Source of the DNA: an uncultured Paracoccaceae bacterium
GTDB taxonomy: Bacteria > Pseudomonadota > Alphaproteobacteria > Rhodobacterales > Rhodobacteraceae
DNA: 64,000 nt
Direction: 5' to 3'
Assembly (NCBI GenBank): GCA_947489445.1
Contig: CANLDN010000001.1
Coordinates: 868,001-932,000, forward strand
Below, one piece after another: positions 46,145 through 53,965 of this stretch. Position 1 is the first letter of the stretch. Each line of letters begins with the position of its first letter. The position numbers were made by a program, and so were the translations under genes. The notes under the pieces are model-generated. The model saw nothing but the letters and a program-made list of their open reading frames with translations. It made no database searches and was not told where the DNA came from.

Positions 46145-47292
46145 GGGGCGTCTCCTGCATAGCGGCGCGCGGCTTCAAGGACAGCACCAGACCGGTGCAC
46201 GTCACTGGATGTTCGGTGCGCTAATAGTTCAGATGATTGTTCAATTTGTGTCGTGACCAGCCCAACACGGTCCAGCCTCAGACCGGCCTCCATCATGCGG
46301 ACAAGGGCCCTCTCGCGCATATAGCCAGCGTCACGTGCGACGCGGTAATGCAATGCGGCGCGCGGCAAGCTGACATCTTCACCCAATTGCTGGCTAATCG
46401 CAGCGGCGGCGCGCTCAACAAAACGGCGGCGCAACTGCATGCGGGCAAAACGGGTGAACTGCTCCAGAAACTCATCATGGCGCAGCTCTGCAACCTCTGG
46501 CGTGCGATGTGCCAGCATCCATCCTGCATCCGGTTGGGACAACAAAACACCCTTGCCCGCGCGGAAAAACCCCTTCGGAAAGGGGCCTGCGGGATGCAGC
46601 CGGATCCAGTCATGAAAGCTGCGGCTGGCCAGACGGAAATAAATCCATTTCCCATCCGCCTCGCGCATTTTGGTGTAGCGCTTGAGATGTTTGCCAAGCG
46701 CGGCCAGATCCTCGTCCGGCCAGAAACCAAGACATGCATCCAGCGATGCTGCTTCGGTCAGCAAATCAGCATCCGGCGCAAGTGCGGCCAGCCATGGGGC
46801 CGCCTGACCCAGTTCATCCAGTGCCGCGCCCGAAAACAGACAAAGCCTGTCCAGCCCCGCACCCTCCAACCGTTCCGGCAGCCCAAAAATCGCAGCCGCA
46901 TCCAGCAGAACAGGTATCGTCCCCTTTGGCGTGTCGGGCACCTCTATGTCCGCATCGAATGATAGGCGCGGTAACTCAGCGGTTTCTGTCGGGTCGAACA
47001 AGCGCGGGATCGGAACCAGCGGATCGTCAGCCTCTTCCGGAAGAATAGCGGTAACAAACGGCACCGCGTCGTCAACATGCAGGGCAATATCCAACGACAG
47101 ATCATCCGCTCCAAACGTCGCAGCCCAGTGTCGTAACGGCAAGGGGGACGTGGCCCAGCCAGATGCAATGGCGGCATAGGACGGATCAGATCGCACCGCC
47201 TGCTCGAGGGATTGCGCTGATCCTCGTCCGGCGAACAGGACGTCCGATCCATTTGTCAGGCGCAACCGCCCGATATGGGTTTCAGTCGTCAT
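46141..47292 (-). CDS. DUF4123 adaptor/chaperone (VasW/TEC type)
   Basis: The 383-aa product has a central DUF4123 domain (about 120-270): RLCLFSGAALDELGQAAPWL, then LGKHLKRYTKMREADGKWIY and FRLASRSFHDW. DUF4123 proteins (TEC/Tap/VasW) load effectors onto VgrG and are usually encoded directly before their effector, as here with a four-base overlap. The N-terminal 110 residues are rich in acidic residues and not assigned. The C-terminal 110 residues are helical and basic, and may contact the effector. Confidence 0.87.
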   Translation of the reverse strand: MTTETHIGRLRLTNGSDVLFAGRGSAQSLEQAVRSDPSYAAIASGWATSPLPLRHWAATFGADDLSLDIALHVDDAVPFVTAILPEEADDPLVPIPRLFDPTETAELPRLSFDADIEVPDTPKGTIPVLLDAAAIFGLPERLEGAGLDRLCLFSGAALDELGQAAPWLAALAPDADLLTEAASLDACLGFWPDEDLAALGKHLKRYTKMREADGKWIYFRLASRSFHDWIRLHPAGPFPKGFFRAGKGVLLSQPDAGWMLAHRTPEVAELRHDEFLEQFTRFARMQLRRRFVERAAAAISQQLGEDVSLPRAALHYRVARDAGYMRERALVRMMEAGLRLDRVGLVTTQIEQSSELLAHRTSSDVHRSGAVLEAARRYAGDAP

Positions 47293-47426
47293 CCCGGGGC
47301 CTCGGCGCGCGCAAACATCACACGATCACGGCCCGGCCAGTCTGATTTCACATCAATAGGAATGGGGTTATCGAAAAAGCCCGCGGTCTTTTTAATCATG
47401 TTCCACAACGTCGGTTTTCGCACCAC
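47289..47426 (-). CDS. Possible small protein between PAAR and DUF4123 genes
   Basis: An open frame ends in a TGA that overlaps the DUF4123 start as ATGA. It can begin at GTG 47426 (45 aa) or ATG 47399 (36 aa). The sequence reads like protein (KPTLWNMIKKTAGFFDN and DWPGRDRVMFARAEAPG), and the frame stays open back to 47475. No strong ribosome site is visible, so the frame may also be the tail of a decayed gene. In T6SS islands this slot often holds a DUF2169 or helper gene, but I see no such homology. Confidence 0.45.
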   Translation of the reverse strand: MVRKPTLWNMIKKTAGFFDNPIPIDVKSDWPGRDRVMFARAEAPG

Positions 47427-47535
47427 CCACTTCTGGGTAACAGGCGCAGCATTGAAGTCAAGAACGGCGCTATTTTACGCTGCGAAAACAGCGGCGGCGC
47501 ACGCCAAAGATGCATTCAACACACAAAAAAGGGGA

Positions 47536-47793
47536 TCACGGCATCGTCTTCTGCGTGCCAGAGCCTGTGGTGATCACGCCACCATGCGATGTCGTGCTGC
47601 CCAAATAGGCAATCGGCTTATTGTCATCCGTCGCCATGCTGGAGCCCAGAACAATCGTCGCACCGCAACCGGTGCTATCGCCCACCCGGGCCACCGGCTT
47701 GCCATCCACGATGGCCTTACCGCCAGATACAATCGCATTCGTACCGTGGATGGGGCAAACATGTTTATCGCCGATACGCGCAACTGGTAGCAT
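47536..47793 (-). CDS. PAAR domain protein (T6SS spike tip)
   Basis: The 85-aa product is a minimal PAAR domain. It begins MLPVARIGDKHVCPIHGTN and has PVARVGDSTGCGATIVLGSS, giving the His/Cys metal ligands (HVCPIH, TGCGA) of the zinc-capped cone. It sits on the VgrG trimer as the sharp tip. Its start shares one base with the vgrG stop, so the two are coupled. No toxin extension is fused to it, so the effector is delivered as separate cargo. Confidence 0.93.
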   Translation of the reverse strand: MLPVARIGDKHVCPIHGTNAIVSGGKAIVDGKPVARVGDSTGCGATIVLGSSMATDDNKPIAYLGSTTSHGGVITTGSGTQKTMP

Positions 47794-49856
47794 TATGCAT
47801 CATCCTTCTGTGCCATACATTCCTCAACCAGCGGCAATCCGGCATTGGCCGCACCCTGAAGCGTGGGCACCTGCGCACCACCGGACCCGCCCATGGACAC
47901 ATTGCCCTTCAGATTGATCGATGCCGCCTCAAGCGTGATACCTGATGCATCAATCGTGATCTTACCGCCGGGGCCCTTGATGACGAATTTGTCATAAGCC
48001 ATCAGCGTGTGGGTCTTGGTATTGTTGGTGATCGACTGGTTGACGTTGAGCGTGTAACGGCCCTTGACCGTCTCTTCCATATTGCGGCCCACCTGCACCA
48101 GATGATCAGCATAGATATCCTGTTTGTGGATATTGCCCACGTAATGCACATGGTCCTTGCCGTATTTTTCCTGCTGGTTTTGGGCGACCTCATAGATCAC
48201 ATCGCGGCCGACATTGTGGCGGGCATCGCGACCAACAGTTTCGGTATGATCCTGACCAACAGTGATCGTCTTGTCGCGACCAACGGCTTCGACCTGATCA
48301 CGGCCAATGGTCTTGCTGCGATCATTCAGAATATCGATCTGATGGTCCTTCTGACCATGCATGTAGATCAGTTCCTGATCCGCCTCATCCTCAAACGTCA
48401 GTTCATTAAAACCACTGCCCTGATGGGTGTCAGTCTTGAACACACTCTTGGTTTTCGCGGCGGGCAGCGGATACGGGGGATCATTACGACCGTTATAGAC
48501 ACAGCCTGTGACCAATGGCTTGTCAGGATCACCTTCCAGGAACTCCACAACCACTTCCATCCCGATGCGCGGGATGACCATGCCACCCCAGCCTTTGCTG
48601 GCCCAGTTCTGCGACACACGGCAGCGCATCGAATAGGCCTTTTCCAGATCCCAGTGGAAATGCACCAGAATGCGACCAAATTCATCGCAATCAATCTCAC
48701 CTTCACCAACAACTGTGGCCGTCTGCGGGCCTTGCACGGCCGGTATCGGCGTCTTGCGATTGGGGGCAAGCGGGGCGGTCACCGGCATCAGGACATAAGA
48801 CCCCGAATAGGCATAACCATCGCTCTCTTCGCCACCCGACCCATAGCTGTCAGAGACATAGGAATGGTTCGCCTCCAGGCACAGATAGCTTTCGGATTTC
48901 ACGCCCGGCACCTGATCGCCCGTCAGTTTCAGGGTCATACCGGCGCCAAGTGACGTACAATCACCCACCGCACGCTGGCGTGCATCACGGCCACGCTCTT
49001 GGGCTATGCGCAATGCAGCAACCGCCTTGCCGACGCCTTGGTTCAGATAATCACCCGGATAATCATAGCTTTCTATCTGGCCGTGCTCATAAGCGGCATC
49101 GCCGGTGCGGTCGACTTCCATCGACGCGGTTGGGCTTTTGAAATTGTAATCCGTCAGACGCATTGCACCCACGGTCAGATTGCGCTCCGGATGCCATTCC
49201 CAGAAATGCTCTTCATCCGCGTGGTGATGACCATCGACGCCTTTATACTCGCGCGACCCACCGGCAATCGCCTGATGTTCCTCAACCCGGTCGGTCAGGA
49301 TCAGCGTGTGCGAGCCTTCCTTATGAGAAAAATGATAGCTGATGCCAAAGCGTTCCATCATGCGTGTGGCAAATGCCAGATCGCTTTCGCGATATTGCAC
49401 GGTGTATTCCAGCTCAGGATAGGACTGCTTGAGCTTCATCTCAAAAGCAGGTTCGCCCATTCCCGCATAAGGCTTCAGCAGGTTTTCAAGAATCTGCACA
49501 ACCGTCTGATTATGGAAAATGCGTTGATTGCGGCGATGTCCGGCCAACCAGAACCACGGGCGCAGGGTCAGGGAATAGCGATTCCCATTCTCGCCCACAC
49601 CGGCCCATTTGGACTGCGTCACGATGCCGTCAAAAGACCGGGGACCATTCGCCTGGCTTTGCAGCTCAATCGTTGCATGTGTTCCGATTAACGCATCAAA
49701 ATCAATGTTTTGCTCGGTTGCAACGGCTTCGACCCGATATTCGAACAGATCATTTACATAATCGCTGCCTTCAAACCGAAGCAACACCAGGTGATCTTTG
49801 CCCAGTACCGTCGTCAAGCGGCCCAAACGATTATCTTGCTTAAAAATTGCGTTCAT
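47793..49856 (-). CDS. vgrG: T6SS tip protein VgrG (TssI)
   Basis: The product is 687 aa from the ATG at 49856; a GTG four codons upstream is possible. Gp27-like N-terminal domains (GRLTTVLGKDHLVLLRFEGS, YRESDLAFATRMMERFGISY) lead to a gp5-like OB domain (CRVSQNWASKGWGGMVIPRI, EVVVEFLEGDPDKPLVTGCV). A DUF2345-type beta-helix of many VGRD/IGRD repeats follows. There is no enzymatic C-terminal extension. It forms the spike of a type VI system whose core genes must lie elsewhere. It is the first gene of the minus-strand cargo operon. Confidence 0.96.
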   Translation of the reverse strand: MNAIFKQDNRLGRLTTVLGKDHLVLLRFEGSDYVNDLFEYRVEAVATEQNIDFDALIGTHATIELQSQANGPRSFDGIVTQSKWAGVGENGNRYSLTLRPWFWLAGHRRNQRIFHNQTVVQILENLLKPYAGMGEPAFEMKLKQSYPELEYTVQYRESDLAFATRMMERFGISYHFSHKEGSHTLILTDRVEEHQAIAGGSREYKGVDGHHHADEEHFWEWHPERNLTVGAMRLTDYNFKSPTASMEVDRTGDAAYEHGQIESYDYPGDYLNQGVGKAVAALRIAQERGRDARQRAVGDCTSLGAGMTLKLTGDQVPGVKSESYLCLEANHSYVSDSYGSGGEESDGYAYSGSYVLMPVTAPLAPNRKTPIPAVQGPQTATVVGEGEIDCDEFGRILVHFHWDLEKAYSMRCRVSQNWASKGWGGMVIPRIGMEVVVEFLEGDPDKPLVTGCVYNGRNDPPYPLPAAKTKSVFKTDTHQGSGFNELTFEDEADQELIYMHGQKDHQIDILNDRSKTIGRDQVEAVGRDKTITVGQDHTETVGRDARHNVGRDVIYEVAQNQQEKYGKDHVHYVGNIHKQDIYADHLVQVGRNMEETVKGRYTLNVNQSITNNTKTHTLMAYDKFVIKGPGGKITIDASGITLEAASINLKGNVSMGGSGGAQVPTLQGAANAGLPLVEECMAQKDDA

Positions 49857-50088
49857 TGAGATGTGCACCTTAAATCCAACTCGAATACTTTACCAAAAAA
49901 GCGATGAAGTTCAAACAGAACCTGCGGATGATGCAACCCCAAAACAACATGTGACAAATTGAACATTTGCGCCCGCAACGTGCCGTATTTTCCAGCTTCC
50001 CGCCCGATGAATGATCAGTTTCCTTTCCGATCATGCAACGATAGGCTGGCAGCCAACCCGTTCGCCATGTTGTTGATTTGGAACACAG
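49857..50088. promoter_or_regulatory. Divergent promoter region vgrG / neuC
   Basis: The 232 bases between the T6SS island and the plus-strand envelope-glycan genes are more AT-rich than their surroundings. An AAGGTG site sits 11 bases before the vgrG ATG at 49856. No operator palindrome, sigma-54 box or terminator was recognised. Confidence 0.4.
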
Positions 50089-51213
50089 ATGTCTCGATCC
50101 CTGCTTTTCGTCACAGGCACCCGCGCCGATTTCGGCAAGCTGGAACCACTGGCCATCGCTGCCCGCGACGCAGGCTTTACCACCGCATTTTTCACCACCG
50201 GCATGCATATGCTGGACCGTTACGGGCTGACCAAGCTGGAGGTGCACCGCACACCCGGTGTGCAGGTCCACGAATTCCTCAACCAGCGTGCCGGCGACCC
50301 GCAGGATATGGTATTGGCCAAAACGGTCATCGGCTTTTCTGATTTCGTCAAGGAACACGCGCCCGACCTTGTCATCATCCACGGCGACCGTGTCGAAGCA
50401 CTCGCCTGCGCATTGGTCTGCGCCACCAACTACATCCGCTGCGCCCATATCGAAGGGGGCGAGGTCTCCGGCACCATCGACGAAATCTACCGCCACTGTA
50501 ACAGCAAGCTGGCCAGCCATCATTTTGTGTCGTCCGACGATGCAGCCCGCCGGGTGATGTCACTGGGCGAGGCCGCAGGCAACATCCACACAATCGGCTC
50601 GCCAGAGCTTGATTTCCACGCGGGCCCCTCCGGCGTGAGCATTGCAGAGGTCAAAGACCGCTACGCACTGCCTTTCGACGACTACGGTATCTGCGTCTTC
50701 CACCCCGTCACATCAGAGGCGGCGACGATGGGCGCGCAAGCACAGGCGCTTTTGGGCACGCTGACCAGTTCAAACCGCAATTTCGTGTTGATCGCACCCA
50801 ACAATGACCCCGGATCGGCAGATATCTTCGCCGCTATTGACCAGCTACCAACAGAACGGTTCCGCGTTCTGCCGTCCATGCGGTTCGCGCATTTCTCCGA
50901 GTTGATGAAAAATGCAGCCGTGATGATCGGCAATTCCTCCGCAGGCGTGCGCGAAGCGCCATTTATCGGCCTGCCCTCCCTCGATATCGGCAGCAGACAA
51001 ACCAACCGGGCCAAATCGCCGTCGGTCTTTTTCGCCGATGCAACCGATGATCAGACCATCAGCCAATTCCTGACCGCGCAATGGGGCAAATCCTATCCAC
51101 GCCACGATGCGTTTGGCGGGGGCAGTGCAGCAGACCGGTTCGCGGCCATCCTGCAATCCGATACCTTCTGGGATGCGCCCCTGCAAAAGACATTTCACGA
51201 TGTCGCAGGGTGA
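50089..51213 (+). CDS. neuC: UDP-N-acetylglucosamine 2-epimerase (hydrolysing), NeuC type
   Basis: The 374-aa product is a GT-B-fold 2-epimerase: VTGTRADFGKLEPLAIAA at the N-terminus, VIIHGDRVEALACALVC, CAHIEGGEVSGTIDEIYRH and the C-terminal NSSAGVREAPFIGLPSLDIG. The TRADFGKLEPL start and hydrolysing-type motifs fit NeuC-like enzymes that make ManNAc (or a bacillosamine-derived analogue) for nonulosonic acids. No sialic or legionaminic acid synthase is in the window. It leads an operon with two Kdo-transferase-like genes, so a surface glycan is involved. Confidence 0.88.
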   Translation: MSRSLLFVTGTRADFGKLEPLAIAARDAGFTTAFFTTGMHMLDRYGLTKLEVHRTPGVQVHEFLNQRAGDPQDMVLAKTVIGFSDFVKEHAPDLVIIHGDRVEALACALVCATNYIRCAHIEGGEVSGTIDEIYRHCNSKLASHHFVSSDDAARRVMSLGEAAGNIHTIGSPELDFHAGPSGVSIAEVKDRYALPFDDYGICVFHPVTSEAATMGAQAQALLGTLTSSNRNFVLIAPNNDPGSADIFAAIDQLPTERFRVLPSMRFAHFSELMKNAAVMIGNSSAGVREAPFIGLPSLDIGSRQTNRAKSPSVFFADATDDQTISQFLTAQWGKSYPRHDAFGGGSAADRFAAILQSDTFWDAPLQKTFHDVAG

Positions 51214-51214
51214 C

Positions 51215-52477
51215 ATGCGCCGGGGTTGGCTGCTGCGGCTCTACCTCGGGCTCAGCCATCTTTTCCCGCTGATTGCCAAACAGATTCTGCAAAAACGCCT
51301 GACCCGCGGCAAGGAACACCCGACCCGTTGGCCCGAAAAACTGGGGCAAAACCTGGCCCCGCGTCCCGCTGGCCCGCTGATCTGGCTCCATGCCGTCGGC
51401 CTGGGCGAGGTGCTGTCACTGCGCGGATTGATTGACAGACTGACCGCCCAGAACAGCGATCTATCCTTTCTGGTCACATCCACCACACTGGCCTCCGCGC
51501 AGGTCTTCGCCAAAAACCTGCCGCCCCGCACGCTCCACCAATTCCTGCCCATCGACGCACCCACTTATCGGCGGCGCTTTCTGGACCATTTCCAACCCGA
51601 TCTATGCATTTGGGCCGAACAGGACATTTGGCCCGGCCTCGTCAGCGACACGGCCCAGCGCGGCATCCCGCAGGCCGTGATCGCCGCCCGCATGAACGCA
51701 AAATCCTTCCGCAGCCACAGGCGAGCACGATCGCTCTATAGCGATCTCTACCGCGCGATGGGGCTGATCACCGCGCAGGATCAGGCCACAGCGCAGCACA
51801 TTGAAACCTTGGGCGCAGCCGGCCCGATCCGCATTACCGGATCGCTGAAACCCGCGGCCCCTGCCCTGACCCACGACGCGAGCGAAACCCTTTCCCTGTC
51901 ACAGGCGCTGGCTGGCCGTATGATCTGGGCTGTCGCCCCATCACACGGCGCAGATGAACACATCAGCATCGCCGCCCACACCCAATTACAACAAACACAC
52001 CCAAACGCCCTGCTGATCATCGCGTCACGGTTCCCGGAACGGCGCGACGATATCCTCAGCACACTCGACCACCAACCGCCGCTCCGATCACAGGGCCAGG
52101 TACCGGGACCTCAGGACAGCATCTGGATCTGCGACACATTCGGCGATCTGGGGCTGATCTACCGGCTGTGTCAGGCCGTCCTGATCGGCGGAACGTTCAG
52201 CGATATCGAAGGGCACAACCCGTGGGAGGCCGCAGCACTCGACACCGCGATCCTGCACGGACCACGCACCGCCAATTTCAAAACCGACTTTGAACAACTC
52301 GGACAGGATAACGGGGCAATCAAGGTGACCGACGCCGATACCTTGGCCCACGCCCTCAGCAGCGCCGATCTGAACACCACCGCGCAAAACGCAACCAAGA
52401 CCATCCAAAAAGCAAGCCACGCGACAGACCAGCTCAGCGCCGACCTGCTCCAACTTCTGGACCAGCGCCATGGCTGA
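51215..52477 (+). CDS. 3-deoxy-D-manno-octulosonic acid transferase-like protein (first copy)
   Basis: The product is 420 aa from the ATG at 51215, which follows CAGGGTG and comes one base after neuC. It is a GT30 glycosyltransferase with a membrane-proximal N-terminal helix (LLRLYLGLSHLFPLIAKQIL) and the motifs LIWLHAVGLGEVLSLRGLI, CIWAEQDIWPGLVSDTAQRG and GGTFSDIEGHNPWEAAALDT. GT30 enzymes move Kdo from CMP-Kdo to lipid A. The Glu in HAVGLGEV, the usual catalytic base, is present. It differs clearly from the adjacent second copy, so the two probably have different acceptors or donors. Confidence 0.86.
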   Translation: MRRGWLLRLYLGLSHLFPLIAKQILQKRLTRGKEHPTRWPEKLGQNLAPRPAGPLIWLHAVGLGEVLSLRGLIDRLTAQNSDLSFLVTSTTLASAQVFAKNLPPRTLHQFLPIDAPTYRRRFLDHFQPDLCIWAEQDIWPGLVSDTAQRGIPQAVIAARMNAKSFRSHRRARSLYSDLYRAMGLITAQDQATAQHIETLGAAGPIRITGSLKPAAPALTHDASETLSLSQALAGRMIWAVAPSHGADEHISIAAHTQLQQTHPNALLIIASRFPERRDDILSTLDHQPPLRSQGQVPGPQDSIWICDTFGDLGLIYRLCQAVLIGGTFSDIEGHNPWEAAALDTAILHGPRTANFKTDFEQLGQDNGAIKVTDADTLAHALSSADLNTTAQNATKTIQKASHATDQLSADLLQLLDQRHG

Positions 52478-53771
52478 CCATTTCCCCAGCATGAAACTGC
52501 GTCTCGGCCTTGCAGCATACAGCCTGCTCTGGTGGGCGATGATGCCCGTCATCCTGCTCTACCTGCGGCGGCGCGCACGCAAGGACCCGCTTTATAACCA
52601 GCATCTGGGGGAACGGTTCGGCCACTACAAAAAGACACTTCAAAACCCCGTCTGGGTGCATGCCGTGTCCTTGGGCGAAATGCGATCCGCCACGCCGCTG
52701 ATCCGGGAATTGCTGGCGCGTGGCGAAAAGGTCATCACCACCCATTTCACCCCCGCCGGACGCCGCGAAGCCCAACGCGAATTCAGCGCCGAAATCGCAG
52801 CAGGTCAAGTACAGGTGATCTGGGTACCGTTTGAGTACGGCTTTACCTACCGCCGCTTCCTGCGCCACTTCACACCCAAATACGGGCTGGTGATGGAAAT
52901 CGAAATATGGCCGCGCATGATCATGGCCTGCCGGGCACACGGCACACCGCTTTTCATGTGCAACGCCCAATACCCGCTGAAAAGCTTCACAAAAGACACG
53001 TCCGGCTTGGAATTGCGGGCCAGCCTGTTGCAAGGGTTCGCGGGCGGCTTCGTTAAATCAGACGGGCAGCGCGACCGTTTTGCCGCAGTGGGCATGCCCA
53101 ATATCCACGTCACCGGCGAATTGCGCTTCGACCAACCCATTCCACAATCGCACTTGGACGCGGCAGCCAAACTGCAGGGCGCGCTTAGCAAAGGCAGACC
53201 GACTTACACCCTGACCAGCGTGGTCGAGGGCGAAGATGACATCTACATCCGCATGATCCAGCAAAGCCCCGATGCATTCTTCATCTACGTCCCCCGCGCG
53301 CCAGAACGGTTCGACGCGGTTGCGCAAATGCTGACAGACGCAGGCGTCAGATACGCCCGGCGGTCCGACATCCTCGACAGCGCGCTCAAACTCACCACCG
53401 ACACACCCGATATCGACGTCCTGCTCGGCGACAGCATGGGCGAGATGTATTTCTACCTCGGTCTCTGCGACCGGGCCATTGTGGGGGGCGGTTTCGTCAC
53501 AAAGGGGGCGCATAACGTGATCGAACCGCTCGCGCTCAAAAAACCCGTCATCGTCGGGCCACACATCTGGACGATCGAATATCCCGCGACAGAAGCGATC
53601 GCGGCTGGCGTCTGCGCCCACGTCATGACCGAAGATGCACTCCAAAACACAATATCGGCCCCGCCCGCGATCAATGAAAAGCAAATCAGCGATTTCTACA
53701 CCCGGCACGCAGGCGGGGTGAAACGCACAATCCAGGCGATTGATCAGGTCATGGGCAAACCACAAGATTAA
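52470..53771 (+). CDS. waaA: 3-deoxy-D-manno-octulosonic acid transferase (second copy)
   Basis: The 433-aa product is a second GT30 enzyme overlapping the first by eight bases. It has an N-terminal membrane helix (LAAYSLLWWAMMPVILLYL) and the motifs WVHAVSLGEMRSATPLIREL, LVMEIEIWPRMIMACRAHGT and GGGFVTKGAHNVIEPLALKK. The catalytic-base Glu lies in AVSLGEM. The length fits canonical WaaA. Which of the two acts on lipid A, and whether one uses a nonulosonic acid made through neuC, is open. Confidence 0.88.
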   Translation: MADHFPSMKLRLGLAAYSLLWWAMMPVILLYLRRRARKDPLYNQHLGERFGHYKKTLQNPVWVHAVSLGEMRSATPLIRELLARGEKVITTHFTPAGRREAQREFSAEIAAGQVQVIWVPFEYGFTYRRFLRHFTPKYGLVMEIEIWPRMIMACRAHGTPLFMCNAQYPLKSFTKDTSGLELRASLLQGFAGGFVKSDGQRDRFAAVGMPNIHVTGELRFDQPIPQSHLDAAAKLQGALSKGRPTYTLTSVVEGEDDIYIRMIQQSPDAFFIYVPRAPERFDAVAQMLTDAGVRYARRSDILDSALKLTTDTPDIDVLLGDSMGEMYFYLGLCDRAIVGGGFVTKGAHNVIEPLALKKPVIVGPHIWTIEYPATEAIAAGVCAHVMTEDALQNTISAPPAINEKQISDFYTRHAGGVKRTIQAIDQVMGKPQD

Positions 53772-53965
53772 GACCTGATTGGCGCCCCATACCGATGACA
53801 AATCAAAAAATGCGAACGCGCGATTTGCAGACAATTCACATCAACCATGTGGATATTCAGTGCCTCACACGTAGCACCTAGTGGCTTGCGTATTGCAGCA
53901 CAATTGCCGCGCGCCGTCTAACCTCGCATAAGGATCACCACCGCGATACGCATCAGGAGATGGAC

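Noticed and set aside
47275..47790. 171-codon plus-strand frame opposite the PAAR gene
   Set aside because: The PAAR protein on the minus strand has full metal-binding motifs; the plus frame has none and no ribosome site.
42558..49856. Core T6SS genes within the island
   Set aside because: None of the sheath, baseplate, membrane-complex or ClpV genes is present; only spike and cargo genes were seen.
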